Shown: piece by piece, positions 11,209 to 18,933 of the stretch | How positions within the stretch are numbered: position 1 is the stretch's first letter | How the letters are laid out: each line of letters begins with the position of its first letter | From: Roseovarius confluentis | GTDB lineage: Bacteria > Pseudomonadota > Alphaproteobacteria > Rhodobacterales > Rhodobacteraceae | NCBI RefSeq assembly: GCF_002917925.1 | Contig: NZ_PPFE01000005.1 | Coordinates: forward strand, 62,001-126,000 | Length of the DNA: 64,000 bases | Direction: 5' to 3' | Program-made: the position numbers and the translations under genes | Notes under the pieces: generated by a model | Databases searched by the model: none | What the model was told of the DNA's origin: nothing | Seen by the model: the letters and a program-made list of their open reading frames with translations, nothing else

Positions 11209-11375
11209 CAGGATTTGCCCTCCCGGCACTGGCACGGCCCCTTGCCGATGCGAAACCGCTTGCAATGCGGGCAACGGGCCGACTCCAGCTTTTTCTGTCC
11301 GGGAAAGCGCAGGCGTCCGAACATCGCCAGCACTGCGATGAAGGCCAGGAATATGAGGGCGATCTTGCTCAGCAC
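11208..11375 (-). CDS. Small one-TM zinc-ribbon-like protein
   Basis: A 55-residue protein: an N-terminal membrane helix (SKIALIFLAFIAVLAMFG) followed by a basic segment and a four-Cys cluster (CPHCKRFRIGKGPCQC) that looks like a minimal metal-binding knuckle. I place the start at a GTG one nucleotide after the stop of the protease gene; its stop overlaps the ATG of the antiporter gene (TGATG). It is thus wedged in a translationally coupled chain. I do not recognise the family. A longer start overlapping the protease gene is possible but would add a non-conserved-looking Arg-rich stretch. Confidence 0.6.
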   Translation of the reverse strand: MLSKIALIFLAFIAVLAMFGRLRFPGQKKLESARCPHCKRFRIGKGPCQCREGKS

Positions 11376-11376
11376 G

Positions 11377-12174
11377 TCACAGGCCGAACCGGGCAAAAGC
11401 CGCGCGTTCCTCGACCGAGGCGAACGCATCCTCGACCACCGAAGACCCGAACCGCTGGAAAAAGCCCTTTTTCTTGCCGTAGGTGGCGAACCGCACCTTG
11501 TCGCCGTAAAGCTCCTTCAGCTTCGGCACCAGATGCGCCACCCCGTCGGCCAGCCCCAGCTCGACACCCCGGCCACCCAGCCAGAACTCGCCGGTAAACA
11601 GGTCGTCGTCCTCGCTCAGCCGGTCGCCCCGCCGCGCCTTGATCTGCGCGATGAAGTTTCCGTGCATCTCTTCCAGAATGCCTTTCAGACGCGCCACGTC
11701 TTCCTTCTTCTCGGGCTGGAACGGATCAAGCGTGCTCTTCGACTTGCCAGCCGTGTAGACCCGCCGTTCCACACCCTGCCGCGCCAGGAACACATGCGCG
11801 CCGAAGCCCGCCGAGATCACGCCGATGCTGCCCACGATCGAATTGTCGTCGACCCAGATATCATCCGCCGCCGAGGCCAGCCAATAGCCGCCCGACGCCG
11901 CGACGTCCTCGACGAAAGCATGAACCGGCACTTTCTTTTCCTCGGCCAGCCGCCGGATGCGTCCCGCGATCAGCGCAGATTGCACCGGCGATCCGCCAGG
12001 GCTGTTGATCAACAGCGCGACGGCCTTGGGCTTGCCGCGGCTGAACGCCTTTTCAATGGCGGGCGCCATCGCCTCGTCGCTCAGCGGCATCCGGGACCCT
12101 GCGCCAATCGCACCCGACAGGCGTATAACCGACACCAGCGGGTCGCTTTTCAAAAACGGGATAAATCGCTTCAT
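11377..12174 (-). CDS. S49 family serine peptidase (SppA/SohB type)
   Basis: A 265-residue short-form signal-peptide-peptidase-like protease. Visible: NSPGGSPVQSALI, the nucleophile region ASGGYWLASAAD, SIGVI, and a downstream lysine in YTAGKSKS that fits the Ser-Lys dyad of the S49 family. There is no obvious N-terminal membrane anchor, unlike SohB, so localisation is unclear. I start at MKRFIPFLKS; the open frame runs further upstream but reads as low-quality sequence. First gene of the run to the zinc-ribbon protein, antiporter and SDR. Confidence 0.9.
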   Translation of the reverse strand: MKRFIPFLKSDPLVSVIRLSGAIGAGSRMPLSDEAMAPAIEKAFSRGKPKAVALLINSPGGSPVQSALIAGRIRRLAEEKKVPVHAFVEDVAASGGYWLASAADDIWVDDNSIVGSIGVISAGFGAHVFLARQGVERRVYTAGKSKSTLDPFQPEKKEDVARLKGILEEMHGNFIAQIKARRGDRLSEDDDLFTGEFWLGGRGVELGLADGVAHLVPKLKELYGDKVRFATYGKKKGFFQRFGSSVVEDAFASVEERAAFARFGL

Positions 12175-12308
12175 GGAGGGGCATGTAGAATGCCCGCGCG
12201 CGACAAACAAGGTGGCGGCGCGTATCAATAGGGCCGACGGGCAAGAAAGCCACGAATACGACGCAGGGTCAGACCGCCGCCGCCCTTTCCCAGGACGTCG
12301 CCCATCCT

Positions 12309-12334
12309 GCGTAGGGTGGGTGAAAACCCACGCG
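12309..12334. repeat. GTAGGGTGGG palindromic repeat, copy A
   Basis: GCGTAGGGTGGGTGAAAACC followed by CACGCG: a stem of GTGGGT/ACCCAC type around a short A-rich loop. It lies about 30 nt downstream of the ABC-2 permease stop codon. Related copies lie near 16436, 40510-40565 and 43218. Confidence 0.75.
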
Positions 12335-12364
12335 CCTCCCGACGCCAACCCAGGCGCGCTCTCC

Positions 12365-13126
12365 TCAACTCTTGATCCGGTACCCCGTCTTGAAGATCCG
12401 CCAGATCAGGAACAGGCACAGCGCCGTGAACCCCGCAATCGCCAGCAGGCTCAGCCCGATGGACACGTCCGCCTGCCCGAAGAAAGCCCAGCGGAACCCC
12501 GAGATCAGGTAGACCACCGGATTGAACAGCGTCACCGTCTGCCAGAACGGCGGGAGCATCGAGATCGAGTAGAACGAGCCCCCCAGGAACACCAGCGGCG
12601 TCACGATCAGCAGCGGCACCAACTGCAACTGCTCGAAATTCTGCGCCCAGATCCCGATGATGAACCCGAACAGCGCGAAACTGATGCAGGTCAACAGCAG
12701 AAACACCACCATCGCGCCCGGATGCTGTATCTCCACGTCCACGAACAACGCCGAGGTCGCCAATATCACCACCCCGATGAACAGCGCCTTGGTGGCGGCG
12801 GCCCCCACATACCCGATCACGATCTCCAGGAAGTTCACCGGCGCCGACAGCAATTCATAGATCGTGCCGATGAACTTGGGGAAATAGATCCCGAAGGAGG
12901 CGTTTGAAATCGCCTGCGTGATCACCGACAGCATGATCAGCCCCGGCACGATGAACGCGCCGTAACTCACGCCCTCCACCTGGTCGATCCGGCTGCCGAT
13001 GGCCGCGCCGAACACCACGAAGTAAAGCGAGGTCGAGATCACCGGCGACACGAAACTTTGCAGCAGGGTGCGAAAGAACCGCTGCATCTCGAACTTGTAG
13101 ATCGCTGCAATGGCCAGAAAATTCAT
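12365..13126 (-). CDS. ABC-2 type transporter permease
   Basis: A 253-residue membrane subunit with six hydrophobic segments and the ABC-2 signature region near the C-terminus ([25 protein letters not shown], shown here only by its core [11 protein letters not shown]). It resembles YadH-type permeases. Its ATG overlaps the ATPase stop codon by 4 nt (ATGA), so the pair forms one exporter of two ATPases and two permeases. The exported substrate is unknown. Confidence 0.93.
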   Translation of the reverse strand: MNFLAIAAIYKFEMQRFFRTLLQSFVSPVISTSLYFVVFGAAIGSRIDQVEGVSYGAFIVPGLIMLSVITQAISNASFGIYFPKFIGTIYELLSAPVNFLEIVIGYVGAAATKALFIGVVILATSALFVDVEIQHPGAMVVFLLLTCISFALFGFIIGIWAQNFEQLQLVPLLIVTPLVFLGGSFYSISMLPPFWQTVTLFNPVVYLISGFRWAFFGQADVSIGLSLLAIAGFTALCLFLIWRIFKTGYRIKS

Positions 13127-14052
13127 GCCGCATCCTCCTTCACCAGCCCCACGAAGATCTCTTCCAAACTCGACTGGCTGGTCTGAATATCGCGGATCAC
13201 CAAGCCCGCCTCCGTCAGTTCGCGCACCAGCCGCGCAATCCCCGTCCGCTCGGCATTGGTGTCATAAGTATAGGTCAGGCTCTGGCCGTCCGGGCTCTTC
13301 CACAAGTCGTAATCCGACAGGCTCTCGGGCACCGCCTCCACCGGCTCGACCAGATCGATCCGCAAGCTCTTGCGCCCCATCCGCTGCATCAGCGCGGCCT
13401 TGTCCTCGACCAGCAGGATCTCGCCCTTGTTGATCACCGCCACCCGGTCGGCAATCGCCTCAGCCTCCTCGATGTAATGGGTGGTCAGAATGATTGTCAC
13501 CCCGTCCTGCCGCAGCCCTTCGACCACCTCCCACATATCGCGGCGCAGCTCCACATCGACACCGGCGGTCGGCTCGTCCAGGAACAGAACACGCGGCTCG
13601 TGCACCAGCGCCTTGGCGATCAGCACCCGGCGCTTCATGCCGCCCGACAGTTCCTTGACCTGGTTGGTGCGCTTGTCCCACAGGCTCAGCTGCCGCAGGA
13701 TCTTCTCCACCAGCGCCTCATCACGCCCCTTGCCAAAGAGGCCGCGCGAAAACCGCACCGTGTTGATCACCTTCTCGAACGGCTCCAGCGCGATCTCCTG
13801 CGGCACCAGTCCCACCAGCGACCGCGCCGCGCGATACTCCTCGGCGATATCATGCCCGCCGACGCGCGCCGTCCCGCCCGTGGGCGTCGTGATCCCGCAC
13901 AGCGCCGAAATCAGCGTCGTCTTTCCCGCGCCGTTGGGCCCCAACAGCGCCAGGATCTCGCCCTCGCGGATCTCCAGGTCCACGCCCTTCAAGGCCTGGA
14001 ACCCGTCGTCAAAGGTCTTCTCCAGGCCGCTCACCTCGATAAACGCTGCCAT
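13123..14052 (-). CDS. ABC transporter ATP-binding protein (YadG-like)
   Basis: A 309-residue ATPase: Walker [11 protein letters not shown]-loop VPQE, signature LSGGMKRR, Walker [14 protein letters not shown]-loop [10 protein letters not shown] ~70-residue C-terminal extension follows the nucleotide-binding domain, as in drug/polysaccharide ABC-2 exporters. The start MAAFIEVSG is fixed by AAGGAG with an 8-nt spacer; the open frame upstream is not coding-like. Partner of the permease it overlaps. Confidence 0.94.
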   Translation of the reverse strand: MAAFIEVSGLEKTFDDGFQALKGVDLEIREGEILALLGPNGAGKTTLISALCGITTPTGGTARVGGHDIAEEYRAARSLVGLVPQEIALEPFEKVINTVRFSRGLFGKGRDEALVEKILRQLSLWDKRTNQVKELSGGMKRRVLIAKALVHEPRVLFLDEPTAGVDVELRRDMWEVVEGLRQDGVTIILTTHYIEEAEAIADRVAVINKGEILLVEDKAALMQRMGRKSLRIDLVEPVEAVPESLSDYDLWKSPDGQSLTYTYDTNAERTGIARLVRELTEAGLVIRDIQTSQSSLEEIFVGLVKEDAA

Positions 14053-14282
14053 GTCCCGCGCTCCTTCTTTCGTCATTCGCGGCAAAGTAATCCGGCCGCG
14101 ACCCGGCGCAAGCCGGTACGGAAACACAACCCCTTGTGCATTCCTGCGCGCCGAAACCCATGCCGCCCCAAATAAAACGTATCGTTTCCACATTTTGCAT
14201 TGCACGACTCGTCTCAAGCGGGAATTCTGTCCGCGGTTGGGGGCGCATGATGCATGCGCATCAAGAAAATCGCAGGACAGAC

Positions 14283-14984
14283 ATGAAACGCCTCTCTCAT
14301 TTTGTCTGGCCGCTCATCATATTTGCGCTCGGTGCCTGCACCGAGTCGGTGACGCGTGCCGACAACTCCCGTATCCTTCTCATGGGCGACTCCATGATGG
14401 CCTTTCACGGCACGGCCGGGAAATCCGTCTCTCACGCCATGGAACGCCGCCTGGGCGAGCCGGTCATCGACCGCTCCGTGTCCGGCGCCCGCTTCCTCTA
14501 TTCCCTGCCCATCTCGGGCGCGGCCGGCATGAACATCACGAAACAATTCCGCGCCGGCAACTGGGACTGGATCGTGATGAACGGCGGCGGCAACGACATT
14601 CTCTTCGGCTGCGGCTGCGGGCTTTGCGACCGCCGCATCGACCGGCTGATCTCCGACGACGGTACCACCGGCGTCATCCCCGGTTTCGTGTCGAAAATGC
14701 GCAAGACTGGCGCCAACGTGGTGATGGTGGGCTACCTGCACACCCCCGGCGTGCGCTCCCCCATCGAAGGCTGCGTCGACGAGGGCCGCGAGATGGACGC
14801 CCGCATGGCCCGCCTCGCCGCGCTCGACCGCGGCGTGCACTTCATCCCGATGAGCGATGTCGTCCCGCCCGGCGACCGCACCTACCACGCGGTCGACCTC
14901 ATCCACCCGTCACCCAAGGGGTCCGACGCCATCGGCAGCCGCATCGCCGAACTCATCCGCCAGAACGGACCGCGCCGGAAATAA
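14283..14984 (+). CDS. SGNH/GDSL hydrolase lipoprotein
   Basis: A 233-residue secreted esterase-type protein. The N-terminus [20 protein letters not shown] is a lipoprotein signal with lipobox LGAC. SGNH blocks are in order: MGDSMM (block I Ser), NGGGND (block III), and DLIHPSPKG near the end (block V Asp/His). A Cys-rich insert (FGCGCGLCD) follows block III and may form disulfides in the periplasm. The substrate is unknown. Transcribed divergently from the ABC exporter. Confidence 0.85.
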   Translation: MKRLSHFVWPLIIFALGACTESVTRADNSRILLMGDSMMAFHGTAGKSVSHAMERRLGEPVIDRSVSGARFLYSLPISGAAGMNITKQFRAGNWDWIVMNGGGNDILFGCGCGLCDRRIDRLISDDGTTGVIPGFVSKMRKTGANVVMVGYLHTPGVRSPIEGCVDEGREMDARMARLAALDRGVHFIPMSDVVPPGDRTYHAVDLIHPSPKGSDAIGSRIAELIRQNGPRRK

Positions 14985-15061
14985 AGTGTCCCGCCTTTGG
15001 CCTGACACTTCAAATAAAGGCGGCGCGCGCGCAACGATCACGCGCCCCCTTTTCCTCTGGC

Positions 15062-15093
15062 CAAAAATATCCCCGCCGGAGGCTCCGACGGGG
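15062..15093 (-). terminator. Terminator of the CoxG-like gene
   Basis: Minus strand: CCCCG ... CGGGG stem with inner complementary bases, followed by ATATTTTTGG. This GGGGATATTTTTGGCCAG form is a recurrent terminator in roseobacter genomes. Confidence 0.85.
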
Positions 15094-15122
15094 ACGCAAT
15101 CAACCCGACATGAAACGAACTC

Positions 15123-15632
15123 TCACCCCTTCGAGATCATCCGCTTCAGCCAACCTTTCTTCTCGGCCTGCTCTTCCGGCTCGTCCTCCTTCGGCCCCTC
15201 GATGACATCCTCGAGGTTGGAAAAGAACTGGTCGGCCATCTTCTTGGCAAACCCGTCCACGATCCGGCTGCCAAGCTGCGCCAGCTTGCCACCCACCTTC
15301 GCCTCCACGTCATAGCTCAGCTTCGTGCCGCCCTCGACCTCTTCCAGCCGAACATCCGCCGCGCCCTTGGCAAAGCCCGCGGCCCCGCCCTTGCCCTCGC
15401 CTTCCAGGCGCAGGCTCTCGGGCTGGGTCATCTCGCTGAACGTCACCATGCCCTTGAACGTGGCCTTCACCGGCCCGACCTTCTGTGTCACCGTCGCCTC
15501 GTACCCGTCCTGCGGGTTGCCCGTGACCTCCTGCGCGCCCGGCACGCATTCCTTCAGAACTTCGGGTTCCATCAGTGCGGCCCAGACCGTCTCCCGGTCC
15601 GCCGCGATCTCGCGCTCGCCACTCATCTGCAT
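15123..15632 (-). CDS. CoxG-like SRPBCC domain protein
   Basis: A 169-residue START/Bet v1-fold protein of the CO dehydrogenase subunit G family: SGEREIAADRETVWAALMEP at the N-terminus, then CVPGAQEV and the hydrophobic-cavity fold. The C-terminal part (PEEQAEKKGWLKRMISKG) adds an acidic then basic tail resembling the membrane-recruiting tail of CoxG. No cox genes are nearby, so a direct role in CO dehydrogenase assembly cannot be claimed. It ends at a clear terminator and is divergent from the deacetylase gene. Confidence 0.85.
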   Translation of the reverse strand: MQMSGEREIAADRETVWAALMEPEVLKECVPGAQEVTGNPQDGYEATVTQKVGPVKATFKGMVTFSEMTQPESLRLEGEGKGGAAGFAKGAADVRLEEVEGGTKLSYDVEAKVGGKLAQLGSRIVDGFAKKMADQFFSNLEDVIEGPKEDEPEEQAEKKGWLKRMISKG

Positions 15633-15763
15633 GACACGTCTCCTCCTTGGGTTGGCCCGATCCTACCGCACGGCCCCGAACCCTCCAAGACCGATGCGCA
15701 GTATAAATTGACAGACGCGAGGCGTCTCGCGCATCAAGACCTTAGTCGCATGGGGGACCGCAC

Positions 15764-16441
15764 TTGCCCGGCACGCTTTGCCTCACCTTCGACGATCTGT
15801 TCGTCGCAAACTGGGTCGCCGCCCGACCCGTGTTCGACGCCCATGACGCCCGCGTCACCTTCTGCGTGTCGCACCTGCACACGGCCATGCCGGACCAGAT
15901 CGAAGGCCTGCACCTCCTGCAATCCGACGGTCACGAGATCGCCTGCCACACCCGCACGCACCCGAAACTGAAATCGTACCTCGCAACCCACGGCCTCGAC
16001 CACTGGCTCGAACACGAAGTAGACCTTGCCATAGCGGAACATCGCGCGGCAGGCTTCCCGGCACGCACCTTCGCCTGCCCCTTCCACGCTTCCACGCCCG
16101 AGACCCGCGCGGCCCTCGCCTCCCGCTTCGAGGTCATCCGCGCCGCCGGCCCCCGCAGCCTCGACCACACCAACCCCGCCAGCCGCATCTATTCGGAAAT
16201 CCCGCCCTCCCGCTGTCTCGACAACCTCGGCTTCGCCGACATGCAGCACAAGGCCTTCCCCGGCTGGCGCCGGCAGCACCACTTGCTCGACCTCATCGCC
16301 AAGACGGACGGCCTCGCGGTCTTCACCGGCCACGACATCAGGGACCGCAAAACCGGCCCGGGATTCTACAGCAGCCAAGCCCAGATCGGCCGCCTGCTGG
16401 GCGCCGCCACCACGCGGGGCGTTGCGATCAAACCCGCGTAG
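15764..16441 (+). CDS. Polysaccharide-deacetylase-like (NodB homology) protein
   Basis: A 225-residue protein with the NodB-type metal motifs: LTFDDLF near the N-terminus (catalytic Asp pair) and EIACHTRTHPK (HxxxH metal ligands). It is shorter than secreted chitin deacetylases and has no signal peptide, so the substrate may be a cytoplasmic sugar or amide. I use the TTG start, which has GGGGGA 6 nt upstream; the nearby ATG is out of frame. The stop codon lies inside a GTAGGGTGGG repeat copy. Confidence 0.8.
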   Translation: MPGTLCLTFDDLFVANWVAARPVFDAHDARVTFCVSHLHTAMPDQIEGLHLLQSDGHEIACHTRTHPKLKSYLATHGLDHWLEHEVDLAIAEHRAAGFPARTFACPFHASTPETRAALASRFEVIRAAGPRSLDHTNPASRIYSEIPPSRCLDNLGFADMQHKAFPGWRRQHHLLDLIAKTDGLAVFTGHDIRDRKTGPGFYSSQAQIGRLLGAATTRGVAIKPA

Positions 16442-16461
16442 GGTGGGCGAAAACCCACGCG
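16436..16461. repeat. GTAGGGTGGG palindromic repeat, copy B
   Basis: GCGTAGGGTGGGCGAAAACC followed by CACGCG; the TAG inside it is the stop codon of the deacetylase gene. It separates the convergent deacetylase and arfB genes. Confidence 0.8.
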
Positions 16462-16477
16462 TCCTGCACACGGCGCA

Positions 16478-16897
16478 TCAAACGCCGTCCACCTTCCCCC
16501 TCAACGCCTTCACTTCCGCCCGCTTCTTCTTCGCTTCCACCCGCTTGCGCTTCTGGTTCTTCGACACTTTCGTCGGGATGCGCCGCTTCGGCTTTTCGCA
16601 GGCCTTGGCGATCAGTTCCGCCAGCCGCTCCCTTGCGATCTCGCGGTTGCGGGCCTGGCTGCGTTCCTCCGACACCTGCAACACCACCGCCCCGTCCTTG
16701 GTCCAGCGCCGCCCGGCCAGCCGCCGCAGCCGCCGTTTCACCGGGTCGGGCAGGTTCGGCGAGCGATCCGCCTCGAACCGCAACTCCACCGCCGAGGACA
16801 CCTTGTTCACGTTCTGCCCGCCCGGTCCGGACGCGCGGGTGAACTGCTCGGTCAGCTCCCAATCCTCGATCGTGATCCTGTCGTTGATCTTCATCAT
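16478..16897 (-). CDS. arfB: Alternative ribosome-rescue factor ArfB (peptidyl-tRNA hydrolase)
   Basis: A 139-residue release-factor-like hydrolase that frees stalled ribosomes. The catalytic GGQ is in TRASGPGGQNVNKVSSAVEL, which with the absence of any codon-recognition domain identifies ArfB/YaeJ. The last ~35 residues are a Lys/Arg-rich tail (PKRRIPTKVSKNQKRKR) that in the family inserts into the empty mRNA channel. The upstream spacer contains two large inverted repeats. Confidence 0.95.
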   Translation of the reverse strand: MMKINDRITIEDWELTEQFTRASGPGGQNVNKVSSAVELRFEADRSPNLPDPVKRRLRRLAGRRWTKDGAVVLQVSEERSQARNREIARERLAELIAKACEKPKRRIPTKVSKNQKRKRVEAKKKRAEVKALRGKVDGV

Positions 16898-16933
16898 GCC
16901 CTGTCAGATAGCACCGACGCGATGCCACTCAAA

Positions 16934-17040
16934 GCGTTTCGCCTTTGACCTGAGGAATCAGCTAAAGGCGAAACGCGTGCAACGTTTGAATGTTGCGCGG
17001 CGTTTCTCGATAAGCAGCGTTTCAGGTTTATCGCGAAACG
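16934..17040. repeat. Two adjacent large inverted repeats upstream of arfB
   Basis: First stem: GCGTTTCGCCTTT (16934-16946) with AAAGGCGAAACGC (16964-16976), perfect over 13 bp. Second: CGTTTCTCGATAA (17001-17013) with TTTATCGCGAAACG (17027-17040), one mismatch. Both share the GCGTTTC edge, so the block looks like a composite dispersed element rather than chance. Confidence 0.75.
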
Positions 17041-17084
17041 CTTTAAATACCGACGCGATACCGACGCGCCATTTTCACACTAAA

Positions 17085-17115
17085 AGGGCCGCCCCAACCT
17101 CGTGGAGCGGCCCTT
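17085..17115 (-). terminator. Terminator of the 17.2-kb mini-gene
   Basis: Minus strand: AAGGGCCGC ... GCGGCCCTT with a 13-nt loop, followed by TTAG. The stem is 9 bp and the downstream U-run short (TTTT counting the closing bases). It ends the short transcript that starts near 17270. Confidence 0.75.
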
Positions 17116-17140
17116 CTAAAAGTTTCGGAGGCGAGGTCGG

Positions 17141-17191
17141 TTAGGCCCTGCCAATCCGGGTGTTCACGCGCCCAAGGGCTGCCTCAGACAC
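17141..17191 (-). CDS. Overlapping second mini-ORF (16 codons)
   Basis: GTG start; predicted peptide MSEAALGRVNTRIGRA. It overlaps the end of the first mini-ORF in another frame, and the only Shine-Dalgarno (GGGAGG) is very close to the start. It could be translated by reinitiation, or the overlap could be chance. I do not recognise the peptide. Confidence 0.3.
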   Translation of the reverse strand: MSEAALGRVNTRIGRA

Positions 17192-17240
17192 GAACCTCCC
17201 TGACTGTTCCGACACCTCTCTCCAATCCCTTTATAGACAC
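17184..17240 (-). CDS. Mini-ORF (18 codons) behind a full-length anti-anti-SD
   Basis: GTG start; predicted peptide MSIKGLERGVGTVREVRV. Its ribosome-binding site is the exceptional feature: GAAAGGAGGTGATCCA (17241-17256, minus strand) is complementary to the 16S rRNA 3' tail over 16 nt, with AGGAGG spaced 7 nt from the GTG. A TTGACA -35 match lies upstream and a terminator follows at 17085-17115, so the unit looks like an independent short gene. The peptide may be functional, a leader, or a ribosome-loading site on a small RNA. I do not recognise it. Confidence 0.5.
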   Translation of the reverse strand: MSIKGLERGVGTVREVRV

Positions 17241-17303
17241 TGGATCACCTCCTTTCAGTTGTTGAACTCAAAGGTAGCCTGCCACAGATTTCGCGTTTGT
17301 CAA
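17241..17303 (-). promoter_or_regulatory. Promoter and extended Shine-Dalgarno of the mini-gene
   Basis: TTGACA (17298-17303, minus strand) is a perfect -35; a -10 is not clear but a GGCTAC/AGGCTA hexamer is at 17-18 bp. The 16-nt extended Shine-Dalgarno occupies 17241-17256. Confidence 0.5.
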
Positions 17304-17310
17304 AACAAAA

Positions 17311-17934
17311 TCATGTGGTCCTGCCACTAAGTGACCCCACGATGATGCGAAACGGCACAAGTGCCAAAATTGCCAGCACCAGCTTCACCAGCCAGTCCGC
17401 CACCGCCAGCGACACCCAGAGCGGCACCACCGGGCCTGCACCCAAAAGCGGCAGCGCCTCGCCGGCCCAGCTCACGTCATTGCCCGGCTCCAGGAATGTC
17501 AGGCTGGCCGAAAACGCGATGGTAAAGAACAAGCCCGTGTCCACGCTGCCCCCGATCAGCGACGACACCACCGGCGCCCGCCACCAGGCACCAGCCCTGA
17601 ACCGGTCGAACACCGCGATATCCAAAAGCTGCGCGGTCAGAAACGCCACGGCCGAGCCCAGCGCGATCCGCACCGTCACCAGCGGCCCGAACTCGCCCGA
17701 AATCTGCGTGCCGATGAACGAACAGATCAGCCCCACGACAAAGCCCGCCAGCACCACGCGCCGTGCCGCCGCACGGCCATAGACGCGGTTCATCACGTCC
17801 GTCACCAGGAAGGCCAGCGGATAGGTGAACGCCCCCCATGTCAGCCACTGGCCGAACAGGAACTGCACCAGGATGTTCGACGCGACGACGATCGTCGCCA
17901 TCGCCAGAACACCGGGAAGGATCTTGGATGTCAT
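17311..17934 (-). CDS. Queuosine precursor transporter (YhhQ/VUT family)
   Basis: A 207-residue inner-membrane protein with six hydrophobic segments, thought in this family to import preQ0/preQ1 or queuine. Family-typical stretches are TYPLAFLVTDVMNRVYG near residue 40 and SSLIGGSVDTGLFF near residue 130. I start at MTSKILPG; a GTG two codons earlier would be only 2 nt from the Shine-Dalgarno GGGGG. That Shine-Dalgarno is in the 3' arm of a hairpin (separate entry). It follows mepA on the same strand. Confidence 0.93.
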   Translation of the reverse strand: MTSKILPGVLAMATIVVASNILVQFLFGQWLTWGAFTYPLAFLVTDVMNRVYGRAAARRVVLAGFVVGLICSFIGTQISGEFGPLVTVRIALGSAVAFLTAQLLDIAVFDRFRAGAWWRAPVVSSLIGGSVDTGLFFTIAFSASLTFLEPGNDVSWAGEALPLLGAGPVVPLWVSLAVADWLVKLVLAILALVPFRIIVGSLSGRTT

Positions 17935-17939
17935 GCGCA

Positions 17940-17973
17940 CAGGCCCCCGATACGCGTCTATATCAGGGGCCTG
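17940..17973 (-). promoter_or_regulatory. Hairpin covering the Shine-Dalgarno of the queuosine-precursor transporter
   Basis: Minus strand: CAGGCCCCTGATA pairs with TATCGGGGGCCTG (one G-U pair) across an 8-nt loop. The GGGGG in the 3' arm is the only Shine-Dalgarno candidate for the gene starting 5 nt later, so the stem would block initiation unless opened. It may instead simply be the mepA 3' hairpin. It does not resemble a preQ1 aptamer that I can recognise. Confidence 0.45.
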
Positions 17974-18006
17974 CGCCTAGTCACTTTGCGGCAGAACCAC
18001 AAGACC

Positions 18007-18933
18007 TTACTCCGATTGCAGCACGCCCAGGCACTGCGCCGGCAGGTCCGCCATGGTCAGCTCACGGCGCGGCTTGGGCGGCGACGCGTCGGGGTCGGGC
18101 GGCGGCGGGTTCAAAATATTCCTCTGCCACTGCCGCGCATCGGCGCAGCCATCCCCGGCGGGAGGCGCGGCCTGATCGACACAGCCCTTCGCCCCGCGCG
18201 GGCATTTCAGCCGCACGTGGAAATGATAGTGGTGCCCGTACCACGGCCGGATCTTGCGCAGCCAGCTGCGGTCGCCGGTCTCTTCCTCGCACATCCGCAC
18301 CTTGGCGCCGGGAAAGACGAAAATCCGCGCCACACGCGGGTCCTTCGCCGCCGCCTTCATGATCTCGTGATGCGTGCGGTTGTAATTGTCGTTCGTATAG
18401 GCCCCGTTTGCCCGCCGCAGCGAAATCGACGACAGGCTTTCGCGCTGCGCCCGGCTGAGGTTCAGGTTGTTCGCCGGCCGCAGCCAGATATCCACGTCCA
18501 GCCCCATCTGGTGGCTGCGATGCCCGGTCAGCATCGGCCCGCCGCGCGGCTGGCTGATGTCGCCCACGTAAAGTCCGTTCCACCCCGGCTGCGTCGCGGC
18601 AAAGCGCGACAGTTTCTGCACGAAGTCGATCACCTCGGGATGGCCCCAGTTGCGGTTCCGGCTCAGGCGCATCGCCTGCCATGTCGGCCCGGTCTCGGGC
18701 AGTTGCACACCGCCCGCCACGCATCCCTTGGCATAGCCGCCAAAGGGCCGCGCGGCCTGCTGCGAGCCGCCCCGCTTGGCGCCGAACAGCTGTTTCGCCT
18801 GCACCCCGCGCATGTCTGCCGGGATGTTCTGCGTCGACAGCACCGCGGGCTGGACGCTCTCCTGTTCTGCCGTGGACCCGCCACAGCCTGCCAGCACCAG
18901 CGCCAGCAGGACCGGCTTTACGATACGGACCAT
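18007..18933 (-). CDS. mepA: Penicillin-insensitive murein endopeptidase
   Basis: A zinc (LAS-type) D,D-/L,D-endopeptidase that cuts peptidoglycan cross-links in the periplasm. The 308 residues begin with a lipoprotein signal (VLLALVLAGCGG). Metal and active-site blocks are visible: TGHRSHQMGLDVDIWL in the middle and WYGHHYHFHVRLKCP near residue 240. Several Cys (MCEEE, LKCPRGAKGC, DGCAD) probably form disulfides. Its start overlaps the end of the MFS gene by 16 nt, so the two are cotranscribed. Confidence 0.96.
   Translation of the reverse strand: MVRIVKPVLLALVLAGCGGSTAEQESVQPAVLSTQNIPADMRGVQAKQLFGAKRGGSQQAARPFGGYAKGCVAGGVQLPETGPTWQAMRLSRNRNWGHPEVIDFVQKLSRFAATQPGWNGLYVGDISQPRGGPMLTGHRSHQMGLDVDIWLRPANNLNLSRAQRESLSSISLRRANGAYTNDNYNRTHHEIMKAAAKDPRVARIFVFPGAKVRMCEEETGDRSWLRKIRPWYGHHYHFHVRLKCPRGAKGCVDQAAPPAGDGCADARQWQRNILNPPPPDPDASPPKPRRELTMADLPAQCLGVLQSE

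Noticed and set aside
17241..17256. Plus strand identical to the 3' end of 16S rRNA (TGGATCACCTCCTTTC), possible rRNA fragment
   Set aside because: Flanking bases do not match 16S rRNA; the minus strand explains it as an extended Shine-Dalgarno in front of a GTG start.
17940..17973. preQ1 riboswitch upstream of the queuosine-precursor transporter
   Set aside because: The A-rich tail and short pseudoknot expected for preQ1 aptamers are not visible; only a simple stem is present.
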